Positions 1-6,637 are shown, counted from the stretch's first letter. The stretch: 6,996 nucleotides of DNA from Pseudomonadota bacterium (GCA_030271595.1 JARXKO010000077.1:1-6996), one strand, 5' to 3'. Made by a program: numbers and translations. Notes: generated by a model not told the origin, from the letters alone.

Positions 1-738
1 TGGCAGGCGCAAATCTATTCCAATTTCACCGACTGGACGCCGGAGGAGCTGGCGACGCGCGACGAATGGGATCTTCGCCATCGATGCGGCGGATCGCTGA
101 TCGCCCCGGGCTGGGTGCTGACCGCGGCCCATTGCATCGACCAGGCCAAGGTCGACAAGGGCTATCGCGTACGCCTCGGCGCGGTCCGTCTCGATACCGA
201 CGAAGGGGCCACCTACCGGATCGACCGGATGGTCCGCCACGCCGACTGGAACAAGGCCCGGCACCTCTATGACATCGCCGTGGTCCATTTCATTGCCGAT
301 GACGAAACCAATGAGAATGCCGCCGGGGCAATCGCCTCGATCCCGGTCTATGAGGGAGAGCCGCTCGGCCCCGGGATTGCGGTCGAGGCGACCGGCTGGG
401 GCCAGCTCGACGCGGCCAAGGACAGCGGGTTCGAGTCCGAACTCACCGGCGTCGATCTGACCACCGTCGCGTGCTCGGATTATCCCCAATACCGGGGCAA
501 GACCGACGGCAACATGATGTGCGCGTCAGCCCCCGACAACGACACCTGTACGGGCGATAGCGGCGGGCCTCTGGTCACCACCGACGATGACCCGGTGCTG
601 GTTGGAATCGTGAGCTGGGGGATCGGCTGCTACAAGGACCATAGCGCCGGCGTCTATGTGCGTCTCGATCGCGACCATTTCACCGACTGGATCCGCCGCG
701 CGATGGCAGTCGATCCGTCGGTTAACGAGTTGCGTTAG
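1..738 (+). CDS. Trypsin-like S1 serine protease (5' truncated)
   Basis: The frame is open from base 1 (first codon TGG) and gives 245 residues ending in TAG at 736-738; the start, and any signal or propeptide, lie outside the window. It is a chymotrypsin-fold S1A protease. The opening WQAQI resembles the region just after a mature N-terminus. The catalytic triad is complete, counted from the first codon in the window: His44 in LTAAHC, Asp91 in YDIAVV, Ser187 in CTGDSGGPL. Asp181, six residues before the Ser, corresponds to chymotrypsin 189, and glycines occupy the 216 and 226 positions (SWGIGC, AGVY), so cleavage after Arg or Lys is expected. Cysteines fit the three standard disulfides 42-58, 168-182 and 191-220, implying an exported, oxidised enzyme. 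Its stop overlaps the stop of the convergent small gene at 735-887. Family assignment is secure; the physiological substrate is unknown. Confidence 0.95.
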   Translation, partial: WQAQIYSNFTDWTPEELATRDEWDLRHRCGGSLIAPGWVLTAAHCIDQAKVDKGYRVRLGAVRLDTDEGATYRIDRMVRHADWNKARHLYDIAVVHFIADDETNENAAGAIASIPVYEGEPLGPGIAVEATGWGQLDAAKDSGFESELTGVDLTTVACSDYPQYRGKTDGNMMCASAPDNDTCTGDSGGPLVTTDDDPVLVGIVSWGIGCYKDHSAGVYVRLDRDHFTDWIRRAMAVDPSVNELR

Positions 739-887
739 CGGTCGTCCCCGCTGCCGCGGTCGTCCCCGCTGCCGCGATCATCGCCGCTGCCGCGGTCGTC
801 GCCACTGCCGCGATCATCGCCGCTGCCGCGGTCATCACCGCTGCCGCGGTCCTTGTCTTCCTCGTCTTCGGGGCCGAATGTGATCAT
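735..887 (-). CDS. Small acidic GSGDDR-repeat protein (50 aa)
   Basis: ATG at 887-885 and TAA at 737-735 enclose 50 codons: a 14-residue head, MITFGPEDEEDKDR, then six tandem GSGDDR hexapeptides to the C-terminus. A good Shine-Dalgarno (GAGGAG, 895-900) sits 7 bases before the ATG. The six 18-base units differ at four columns, all third codon positions of this frame, so every difference is silent; this argues for selection on the peptide. The product has 18 acidic and 8 basic residues, no Cys, no signal peptide and no membrane segment. It should be disordered and might bind cations, but I do not recognise the family. It is the next gene after the TIR protein on the same strand, 64 bases away with no evident terminator, so co-transcription is likely. 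Its stop overlaps that of the convergent protease. The function is unknown. Confidence 0.75.
   Translation of the reverse strand: MITFGPEDEEDKDRGSGDDRGSGDDRGSGDDRGSGDDRGSGDDRGSGDDR
738..845 (-). repeat. Six tandem 18-bp units encoding GSGDDR
   Basis: There are six contiguous units of exactly 18 bp with no spacers: 738-755, 756-773, 774-791, 792-809, 810-827 and 828-845. On the - strand each reads GGC AGY GGN GAY GAY CGC. The first two are identical, and the rest differ only at bases 6, 9, 12 and 15 of the unit. The array ends 10 residues' worth of repeat-free sequence short of nothing on its left side: the last unit abuts the stop codon of the small gene. In-frame slippage would add or remove whole hexapeptides, so copy number may vary between strains. 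Confidence 0.95.
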
Positions 888-894
888 CGTCGCT

Positions 895-900
895 CTCCTC
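895..900 (-). promoter_or_regulatory. Ribosome binding site of the small repeat gene
   Basis: On the - strand GAGGAG lies 7 bases before the ATG at 887. It supports translation of a gene that is otherwise too short to be convincing by length, and it fixes the start. Confidence 0.75.
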
Positions 901-951
901 AAGGAATGGAGCGCGCTTGTGTCACGAATTCCGCGGCTCGGAAAGCCCGCC

Positions 952-2865
952 TCAGGCGAAGCCGATCGCCCTCAGCGTCGCGGCGAACCGCGGATCTTTG
1001 GCGATCGGGTCGAAGAACGGATCGGTGGCCAGCAGGATCATCCCCGAATCCCCGATCGCCCGCGCCCGGCCGAGCATCGCGAAGGCGCGGTCGCTTTGGC
1101 CCCATTGCGCCATCACTTCGGCCTGCTGGAACATGCCCGCGTCGCCCTCGGCCTTGACCAGTTCTTCGAAGGCGTGCTGCGCCGCGGCATCGTTGCCCGT
1201 GCGATGCTCCAGAATGGCAAGGCCGCGCCAGCGATAGAGCGCGTGCGGCTCCGCCTCATAGGCGGCTCGGGCCTCGGCGGTGCGGCCCATTTGCAGCAGC
1301 GCATCGCCCATCGCGGCGCGGGCGTTCGAGATTGCCGGGTTGAGTTCGATCGCGCGGCGGTAGCGCGCCGCCGCTTCCGGATAATTGCGCGCTGCAAAGG
1401 CGATCGACCCCGCCGCCCGGAACGCCCGCGGATTGAGCGGATCGAGGACCAGCGAGCGCTCGATCGCCTCGCGCGCCGCGGCGATCCTGCGCGCCCGGAC
1501 ATTGTACAGCGCATAGAGCAGAACGATGTCCGAATCGCCGCGTCCAAAGCGATAGGCCCGGTCATAGAACGGGCGCGCGCCGCGCAGATCGAGACGCCCC
1601 GCAAACAAGGCGTAACCGAGCGCCAGATTGGCCTCCGGCAAGGTCGGCGCAAGGTCGACCGAGCGCTGCGCTTCGGCGATCGCCTGGGCGTATAGTCCCT
1701 TCAGCTCGTCAGCCGCGGCATGTTCGGCGGCGATACCGGCGATTGTCCGCGACAAGGCGGCGTGGGCCAAAGCGAAATTGGGGTCGGCTTCGACCGCCAG
1801 CTGCAGGTACGCCCGGGCCTGATTGTCGGACGCTTCGTCCTTGGCGAGATTGAACAAGGCGCGGCCCCGCAAATAGGCTTCATAGGCCTGGACGTTATGC
1901 GTACCTCCGGGGGCCGGCGCCGATGTCGCCATCTGCACCGACAGCGCGCTCGATACCGCCTGGGCAATGTCGCTTTCGAAGGCGAACATGTCGCCCAGCG
2001 GCCGCTCGACCCGCTGCGACCAGGCGCTGAAACCGCTGCTCCCGTCGGTCAGATTGGTCGCCACCTGAACCATGTTGCCCATACGCTGGACCGATCCGTC
2101 GAGCAGATAGGCGACGCCAAGCTTGCGGGCGATTGCGGTTGCGCTGCCGGTCATGTCGCGGACGCTGTTGGTCGAGGTTCCGGCAAGCACCTGAAGGCCC
2201 GCATTGCGCGTCAGGGCCGAGCGGATCTCGTCGGTCAGCCCGTCCGACAAATAGGCCTGGGCGGGATCGCCGCTGAGGTTCTTGAACGGCAGCACGGCGA
2301 TACTCCGCGAGGACGCCGATGCGGTGCCCAGCAGCCCGCTCTTCCACGCCGCCAGCGCACCGCCGCCAGCTAAGGCCGCGATCGCGCCGCCGCCGAGCAG
2401 CAGCGATTTGCGCCGGGTGACGGGCGCGCCGATCGCCGTTGGCGGGGCGGGCGCGGTCCCGCTCATGGCTGTTGCAAGCGCCCGCTGGATCGATTGGAAG
2501 AGCGGCGCTGTCGAGCGCCCGTTCCAGCGCGAGATGTCGATCATCTGGATTTGCCCGAAGCCCAAGGGCGGCGGAGTCCCGTCGAGCGACAGCGGCACCA
2601 GCCGCCGCCGGTCCCGGCCCTGCGCGGCCTCGTCGCGAACCCAGTCGGACTCGACCGATTGCCGCGACCACAGCACGATCACCGCATCGGCCGCGGCGAG
2701 CGCATCCTTGATCGTCGTGGCGTAGCTGCTTCCGCCCTCGATCAGCGCGTCCCACCACACGGTCAGGCCGCTGCGCTGAAGCACATTGGCAAGCCGCTGC
2801 GCCTGCGCCTGGTCGGCGTGGGCATAGCTCAGGAAAACCGTCTGCTGAGCGGGTTCGTTCGGCAT
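952..2865 (-). CDS. Transmembrane TIR domain / TolB-like / TPR protein
   Basis: 637 residues. Residues 9-130 form a TIR domain: VFLSYAHAD box, WWDALIEGG, VIVLWSRQSVESDWVRDEA, then the typical PPLGF and IDISRW end. A short Pro/Ala linker and RRKS lead to one hydrophobic helix at about 155-174. Residues 188-310 match the TolB-like (COG5616) domain, starting SIAVLPFKNLSGDP and running through LSDGLTDEI and LDGSVQR. Residues 330-600 are TPR-like helices (clear units near 388-420, 446-478, 480-511), and the tail DPFFDPIAKDPRF is usual for this family. Basic residues before the helix place the TIR domain in the cytoplasm and the sensor-like half in the periplasm. The position where TIR NADases carry the catalytic Glu appears to be Tyr48 or Ala49, so I do not claim NADase activity. 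The start is backed by GGAGGGG 9 bases upstream. Likely a signalling or scaffold protein; ligand and partners are unknown. Confidence 0.92.
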   Translation of the reverse strand: MPNEPAQQTVFLSYAHADQAQAQRLANVLQRSGLTVWWDALIEGGSSYATTIKDALAAADAVIVLWSRQSVESDWVRDEAAQGRDRRRLVPLSLDGTPPPLGFGQIQMIDISRWNGRSTAPLFQSIQRALATAMSGTAPAPPTAIGAPVTRRKSLLLGGGAIAALAGGGALAAWKSGLLGTASASSRSIAVLPFKNLSGDPAQAYLSDGLTDEIRSALTRNAGLQVLAGTSTNSVRDMTGSATAIARKLGVAYLLDGSVQRMGNMVQVATNLTDGSSGFSAWSQRVERPLGDMFAFESDIAQAVSSALSVQMATSAPAPGGTHNVQAYEAYLRGRALFNLAKDEASDNQARAYLQLAVEADPNFALAHAALSRTIAGIAAEHAAADELKGLYAQAIAEAQRSVDLAPTLPEANLALGYALFAGRLDLRGARPFYDRAYRFGRGDSDIVLLYALYNVRARRIAAAREAIERSLVLDPLNPRAFRAAGSIAFAARNYPEAAARYRRAIELNPAISNARAAMGDALLQMGRTAEARAAYEAEPHALYRWRGLAILEHRTGNDAAAQHAFEELVKAEGDAGMFQQAEVMAQWGQSDRAFAMLGRARAIGDSGMILLATDPFFDPIAKDPRFAATLRAIGFA

Positions 2866-2874
2866 TGCCTGCGG

Positions 2875-2881
2875 CCCCTCC
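2875..2881 (-). promoter_or_regulatory. Ribosome binding site of the TIR/TPR gene
   Basis: On the - strand GGAGGGG lies 9 bases before the ATG at 2865. It supports this start over longer in-frame alternatives. Confidence 0.7.
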
Positions 2882-3042
2882 GCTGACCGGCGCTGCTGGT
2901 CTAGCTTTTCGCGCGAGCGAGGGAAATAGCGCCCCCGATCCTGCCATCGACCGGTTCGTAGCCCGCGCGGATCGGCCGCTCGCCGGTCACTCGCCTGGGG
3001 CTAGCACTTTACCGGAAAACCCATTCTAACGGAGCGTCGCTT

Positions 3043-3048
3043 GAAGGA
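3043..3048 (+). promoter_or_regulatory. Ribosome binding site of the retropepsin gene
   Basis: GAAGGA lies 6 bases before the ATG at 3055. The alternative in-frame TTG at 3049 would directly abut this motif, leaving no spacing, so the ATG is preferred. Confidence 0.65.
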
Positions 3049-3054
3049 TTGCCA

Positions 3055-4137
3055 ATGTCCGTTTCTTGCCGTGCATTCATTTTGCCGCTGGCCGTGCTGA
3101 CCGCGTTGGGCCCAGCGACCGCCACCCGAGCAGCGACGGCAATCGCCCCGCCGCAGATTTCCAAACCCCGGCCAGCGCCCAATACGGCGCCCGACGTCCT
3201 GCCCTTGCCGCCGGCGGTGTTCGACCCATCGCTGGCGATTGGCGGCGACGAGGTGAAGGCGCGCAAGGTCGAATCGCGATTGAGCGTCGAGGTGACGATC
3301 AACGGCCGCGGTCCCTATCGCTTCATCGTCGACAGCGGCGCCGACACCTCGGCGGTTGGCCTCAACATCGCCAAAACGCTCGAGTTGCCGCTCGGCACGC
3401 CGGTCGTCCTCAACGGCATGACCGCGCGCAACATCGTCGACCGGGTCAGGGTCGCGGACCTGACGCTCGGGCCGACCACCATCCGCGATGTCCAGCTGCC
3501 GGCGCTGCGCGAAGTCGACATGGGCGGCGACGGGATGATCGGCATCGACGCCCTCGTCGAGCAGCGCTTGATGATGGATTTCGACAAGCATCTCATCAAG
3601 GTCGAAGACGCCCGGATTCGGGCCAAGCCGATGCCCGGCGAAATCGTCATCACGGCCCGTCGTCAGCGCGGCCAGCTGATCCTTGCCGAAGTGCGGGCGT
3701 CGGACCAGACGCTCGACGCGATCATCGATACCGGGACCGAAATCACCGTCGGCAACATCGCGCTTCGGAACAAGTTGCTGCGCAACAGCCGGGCGCAGGT
3801 CCGGACTCTCGACATGATCGGCGTGACTGGGGAGACGATCAAGGTCCAGCTGGCGATCATCGACGAGCTCCAGCTCGGCCCGATCCTGATGCACGATGTG
3901 CCGATCGCCTTCGCCGATCTGCCGCCGTTCAAGCTGTTCGGTCTCGCCGACCAGCCCGCGCTGCTGCTTGGGACCGACATATTGGAAAATTTTCGACGCG
4001 TGTCGCTCGATTTCCGCGCGCGCAAGGTTCGCTTTCAACTGCGCCGCTGTACCACCGAGGGCGTGATCTTGAGCACCGATCCGGACAATTTCTCGCGATT
4101 GTCGGCCACCAAGGGCAGCGACGCCTGCTCGAAATAG
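3055..4137 (+). CDS. Exported double-domain retropepsin-like aspartic protease
   Basis: 360 residues from the ATG at 3055. Residues 1-26 look like a signal peptide (basic start, hydrophobic AFILPLAVLTAL, Ala-rich cleavage region ending TRA/A), followed by a Pro-rich linker to about 55. Two retropepsin-like domains (Asp_protease_2 / gag-asp type) follow. The first, about 74-185, has Asp93 in FIVDSGADTS and the hydrophobic-Gly motif GMIGID at 160-165. The second, about 206-330, has Asp225 in AIIDTGTEIT and the matching LLLGTD at 303-308. Both halves keep the D-S/T-G catalytic motif, so one chain could make its own active site from the two domains, as a pseudo-dimer. The tail has two Cys (332, 358) that might pair. 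Expected location is the periplasm or envelope. PerP of Caulobacter is a known alphaproteobacterial relative in type, but orthology is not implied. The substrate is unknown. Confidence 0.9.
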   Translation: MSVSCRAFILPLAVLTALGPATATRAATAIAPPQISKPRPAPNTAPDVLPLPPAVFDPSLAIGGDEVKARKVESRLSVEVTINGRGPYRFIVDSGADTSAVGLNIAKTLELPLGTPVVLNGMTARNIVDRVRVADLTLGPTTIRDVQLPALREVDMGGDGMIGIDALVEQRLMMDFDKHLIKVEDARIRAKPMPGEIVITARRQRGQLILAEVRASDQTLDAIIDTGTEITVGNIALRNKLLRNSRAQVRTLDMIGVTGETIKVQLAIIDELQLGPILMHDVPIAFADLPPFKLFGLADQPALLLGTDILENFRRVSLDFRARKVRFQLRRCTTEGVILSTDPDNFSRLSATKGSDACSK

Positions 4138-4163
4138 CATCGTCCATGTCGACTCAGCGTCTT

Positions 4164-4925
4164 TTAGATGCCCCCCTCGACCGGTTCGAAATCCTGTCCG
4201 CGAAGCCGTTCCTTGAGCACGTCGGCGCATTGCCGCGCCAAGGCTTCATCCTCCGAGCGGATGACGAAGTTCGAGCCATAGCCGCCATCCTTGAAAAAGG
4301 GGTAGCTGCCGATGGCGCAGCCGGGGTGGTCGGCCTCGGTCTGGCGCAGCAGATCGGCGACGTCGCTTTCGGGCGCCCGGGCGCCGATGGTTAGCGAGCG
4401 CATCGGCCGCCCGCCCTCGAGCGTTCCGCTCAACGCTTCGAGCATCGCCGCGGCGATATGCGGCACGCCGGCGAGGATCAGGACATTGCCGATCCTGATG
4501 CCCGGCGCGCGCGAGGCGGCATTGGCGATCAGTTCGGCCCCCTCCGGGGTGCGCGCCATGCGCATCCTGGCGTCGGTCAGCCCGCCCGGCCGGCCGCGGT
4601 AATAGTCTTCGAGGATCGAGCGGGCGGTGGGATGGACCACGACCGGAACGCCAAAGGCCTTGGCCACGGCATCGACGGTGATGTCGTCATGGGTCGGGCC
4701 GATACCGCCGGTGGTGAAACAATAATCCCAAGCGGCGCGGAGCGCGTTGAGGCCCTCGACAATGCGGTCCTCGACATCGGGCACGACCCGCACTTCGGCG
4801 AGGCGGATGCCCTGGTCGTTGAGCCAGGTCGCGACCTGGGCGATATTCCTGTCCTGGGTCCGGCCCGACAGGATTTCATCGCCGATGACGAGCAAGGCGG
4901 CGGTCCAGGTTTTCGTTTGCGTCAT
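4164..4925 (-). CDS. CinA-type competence/damage-inducible protein A, MoaB/Mog-like domain only
   Basis: 253 residues, COG1058-like. The MoaB/MogA (molybdopterin-binding) fold is marked by LLVIGDEILSGRTQDRN (11-27) and FTTGGIGPTHDDIT (70-83), then LAGVPH (151-156), the usual position of the CinA LPGVP-type motif. Full-length CinA proteins carry a further C-terminal PncC-like nicotinamide nucleotide deamidase domain; it is absent here. The 253-residue form is the ordinary length for stand-alone N-terminal proteins in Alphaproteobacteria, so this is not a truncation. Relatives have been linked to pyrophosphatase activity on nucleotide-type substrates, but the role of the stand-alone form is unclear and the 'competence' label is historical. 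The start codon lies 19 bases from the map start on the other strand. The stop lies 26 bases from the convergent retropepsin gene's stop. A weak GGCGGGA precedes the ATG. Confidence 0.93.
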   Translation of the reverse strand: MTQTKTWTAALLVIGDEILSGRTQDRNIAQVATWLNDQGIRLAEVRVVPDVEDRIVEGLNALRAAWDYCFTTGGIGPTHDDITVDAVAKAFGVPVVVHPTARSILEDYYRGRPGGLTDARMRMARTPEGAELIANAASRAPGIRIGNVLILAGVPHIAAAMLEALSGTLEGGRPMRSLTIGARAPESDVADLLRQTEADHPGCAIGSYPFFKDGGYGSNFVIRSEDEALARQCADVLKERLRGQDFEPVEGGI

Positions 4926-4944
4926 TCCCGCCTATATCGGGCCA
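4926..4944. promoter_or_regulatory. 19-bp divergent spacer between the CinA-like gene and map
   Basis: Only 19 bases lie between two divergent ATGs. They contain an inverted repeat, CCCG (4927-4930), 7 bases CCTATAT, CGGG (4938-4941). There is no room for two ordinary promoters, so each must lie inside the other gene's start region. Both ribosome sites are weak: AGGCGGGA directly before the - strand ATG and CGGG 3 bases before the + strand ATG. Calling this a shared control site is inference. Confidence 0.35.
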
Positions 4945-5775
4945 ATGAACAATTATGTCACCGTCACCGCCGACGACCGGCTCGAATCGCGCGACGGCGC
5001 GATCAAGCTCCACGGTCCCGATGGGTTCGCCGGGATGCGCAGGGCCGGCCGCCTTGCCGCTGAAATCCTCGATGCGCTGACCGCCCAGGTCGTCCCCGGG
5101 ATCACCACCCGGGAAATCGACGATATCGTCCACCGCATGACGATTGCCGGCGGCGGGGTCCCCGCGACCCTCGGCTATCGCGGCTATACCAGGAGCTGCT
5201 GCACCTCGATCAACCATGTCGTCTGCCACGGCATTCCCGGCGACAAGGCCTTGAAGGACGGCGACATCGTCAACGTCGACGTCACCCCGATCGTCGATGG
5301 CTGGCACGGCGACACCAGCCGCATGTTCCTGGTCGGCGAGGTCCCGATCAAGGCGCGCAAGCTGGTCGATGTGACCTACGAATGCCTGATGCTCGGACTG
5401 GCCCAGGCGCGGCCCGGCAACCGCATCGGCGATATTGCCAACGCCATCCAGACTCATGCCGAAAAGCACCGTTACTCGGTCGTCCGCGACTTTTGCGGTC
5501 ACGGCGTCGGGCGGCTGTTCCACGACGCCCCGGAAATCGTCCACGCCGGCCGTCCCGGCACCGGGCCCGAGCTGAGGCCGGGCATGATCTTCACCGTCGA
5601 GCCGATGATCAACATCGGCAAGGCCGACTGCAAATTGCTCGACGACGGCTGGACCGCGGTCACCCGCGACCGCTCGCTCTCCGCCCAGTTCGAACATTCG
5701 ATCGGGATCACCGACGACGGCCACGAAGTATTCACGCAAAGCCCGACCGGACGCGACCAGCCGCCTTACGCCTGA
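4945..5775 (+). CDS. map: Type I methionine aminopeptidase
   Basis: 276 residues. The enzyme removes the initiator methionine from nascent cytosolic proteins and uses two divalent metal ions. All five metal ligands are present and aligned with E. coli Map (+15 offset): Asp112 (VNVDVT), Asp123 (GDTSRMF), His186 (FCGHGVGR), Glu219 (FTVEPM) and Glu250 (QFEHSI). The substrate-side histidines are His95 (CHGIPG) and His193 (LFHDAP). The extra N-terminal stretch (1-24, starting MNNYVTVTADDR) is normal for sphingomonad Map as I remember it and supports the ATG at 4945. The reading frame is open upstream to 4747, but that part runs antisense through the CinA-like gene and is not part of Map. No strong Shine-Dalgarno is visible. 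The gene is usually essential. It ends at TGA 5773-5775, just before an interspersed repeat that separates it from the convergent membrane protein gene. Confidence 0.97.
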   Translation: MNNYVTVTADDRLESRDGAIKLHGPDGFAGMRRAGRLAAEILDALTAQVVPGITTREIDDIVHRMTIAGGGVPATLGYRGYTRSCCTSINHVVCHGIPGDKALKDGDIVNVDVTPIVDGWHGDTSRMFLVGEVPIKARKLVDVTYECLMLGLAQARPGNRIGDIANAIQTHAEKHRYSVVRDFCGHGVGRLFHDAPEIVHAGRPGTGPELRPGMIFTVEPMINIGKADCKLLDDGWTAVTRDRSLSAQFEHSIGITDDGHEVFTQSPTGRDQPPYA

Positions 5776-5784
5776 CTTTTGCGA

Positions 5785-5817
5785 TGCCGCTTTCGACCCG
5801 AAGCAGACGTTAAGCGT
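5785..5817 (+). repeat. Interspersed repeat, copy 1
   Basis: The core CCGCTTTCGACCCGAAGCAG (5787-5806) is followed by ACGTTAAGCGT. It aligns with copy 2 at 6702-6734 with five mismatches and one extra base over about 30 bases, in the same orientation. Arms GCTT..CG / CGAAGC can fold imperfectly. It lies between the convergent map and membrane-protein genes and provides the TAA stop (5812-5810) of the latter. A terminator role is possible but unproven. I associate this sequence with a repeat scattered through sphingomonad genomes. Confidence 0.7.
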
Positions 5818-6637
5818 CGGCCGCGCCCATAGCCTCTCCCGAACGCGCGCGGCGGGATGGGATCGAATTCCAGCCGTGCCACGAGACAAGGGCTCCGCCC
5901 ACCAGACCCGCGCCGAACACGAGCGCGGCGGGAATGGCGGCAAAGGATCGCACCAGAGCGTCCCACGGTCCAAACGCGCGCAGAGTCGGGAACAACACCA
6001 TCTGCACTCCCAGTAGCGCGGCTGTGATCAGCCACGGCCGAGCGTGCTTTGGATGCCGCCACGCAAGTCCGAGGGCGAGGAACAACGCGCAGAGGCTTGC
6101 AAGCTCGACGTTGAGCGGAACTCGGCTAAGGTCCGGAGGCGCGAGCTGCAGCCCCGGAACGTATCGCATAAAGAGGCGAGAAAATATGGGAGCGAACAAG
6201 AAGAACACTGTAGCGAGCATATAACGGGCGTGCAGATGCACCTTGCGCCGCCAACGCAGGCCTGACCAGAACATAACCGCAATTCCCGGTATCGCAACCG
6301 CGTCGATTGCCGCAAAACGCGATCCGAACCGGCTGTCGAAGAAATCGCCAGTAGCAAAATTCAACGACATCGTGTGGACGATCAACACACTGCCCGCGAA
6401 GAACAACGGGAACACGGCGAGACTCGCCATGCCGACAGCTCGGTGCCAGTCCGTTCGCTGACGGTGGATCGTCCAACTTTGGAAGGCAAGCAATGTGATC
6501 CAGAGCGTCGCAGTGAAGCTGTGAATGTGGACGGCGATCGACGCCTTTGGGAGCACCGCGAAATAGATCGGCCAAAAGGCGAGGCCCGTCAGCGCAATCA
6601 GGAGCAGCAGGTAGAAGTGTGCTTGGCGATAAGGCAT
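5810..6637 (-). CDS. Polytopic membrane protein of unknown function
   Basis: 275 residues from the ATG at 6637, chosen because GGGGGGAG lies 5 bases upstream. An upstream GTG at 6715 would start inside the interspersed repeat and add 26 residues of unconvincing sequence. I count seven or eight hydrophobic segments, near 8-29, 36-56, 67-89, 108-126, 139-158, 174-193, 200-218 and 229-252, so it is an inner-membrane protein. Histidines cluster at membrane edges: HIH (37-39), WTIHRQRTDWHR (55-66) and KVHLHARY (132-139). Such patterns occur in haem- or metal-binding membrane proteins, but that is only a suggestion, and I do not recognise the family. Base composition is lower than in the neighbours; bases 6181-6240 are 28/60 G+C against 38/60 at 5221-5280 in map. 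With repeats on both sides this hints at acquisition or relaxed selection. Convergent with map. Confidence 0.85.
   Translation of the reverse strand: MPYRQAHFYLLLLIALTGLAFWPIYFAVLPKASIAVHIHSFTATLWITLLAFQSWTIHRQRTDWHRAVGMASLAVFPLFFAGSVLIVHTMSLNFATGDFFDSRFGSRFAAIDAVAIPGIAVMFWSGLRWRRKVHLHARYMLATVFFLFAPIFSRLFMRYVPGLQLAPPDLSRVPLNVELASLCALFLALGLAWRHPKHARPWLITAALLGVQMVLFPTLRAFGPWDALVRSFAAIPAALVFGAGLVGGALVSWHGWNSIPSRRARSGEAMGAADA

Larger units (their letters stand above)
2866..3054. other. Divergent intergenic region between TIR and retropepsin genes
   Basis: 189 bases separate the two divergent starts, so promoters for both directions should lie here. I see no convincing -35/-10 pair and no small gene. 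An imperfect inverted repeat, GACCGGC-GCT-GCTGGTC (2885-2901, one mismatch in 7-base arms), sits 3 bases upstream of the TIR gene's Shine-Dalgarno and would be in its 5' leader. Whether it folds or matters is unknown. Confidence 0.5.

Noticed and set aside
738..845. CRISPR-like array
   Set aside because: The 18-bp units are directly contiguous with no spacers, and no cas genes are present.
656..883. 75-residue + strand frame with Cys-Arg repeats (CRGRPRCRDHRRCRG type)
   Set aside because: It reads the 18-bp array on the wrong strand. In this frame the unit differences change amino acids, while in the - strand frame all are silent; it also overlaps the protease end.
853..1695. 280-residue open frame on the + strand
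   Set aside because: Antisense to the TPR part of the TIR protein; no domain, and its Arg/Gly/Ile-rich make-up is a shadow of GC-rich codons.
1895..2947. 350-residue open frame on the - strand in another frame
   Set aside because: It overlaps the TIR gene in a shifted frame and is Arg/Ala/Gly rich without motifs, whereas the TIR frame has clear domains.
3049..3051. TTG start for the retropepsin gene
   Set aside because: It directly follows the GAAGGA motif with no spacing; the ATG at 3055 has 6 bases.
2946..4190. TCGACCGGTTCG seen near 2947 and near 4178
   Set aside because: A 12-base match of GC-rich sequence with no shared flanks; likely coincidence.
3001..4230. 409-residue open frame on the - strand
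   Set aside because: It lies antisense to the retropepsin gene, which has a signal peptide, two catalytic motifs and a ribosome site. The antisense product is rich in Arg, Asp and His with no recognisable domain.
4876..5973. 365-residue open frame on the - strand
   Set aside because: Antisense to map and running through the interspersed repeat; composition (Asp, Gly, Val rich) is typical of high-GC antisense shadows.
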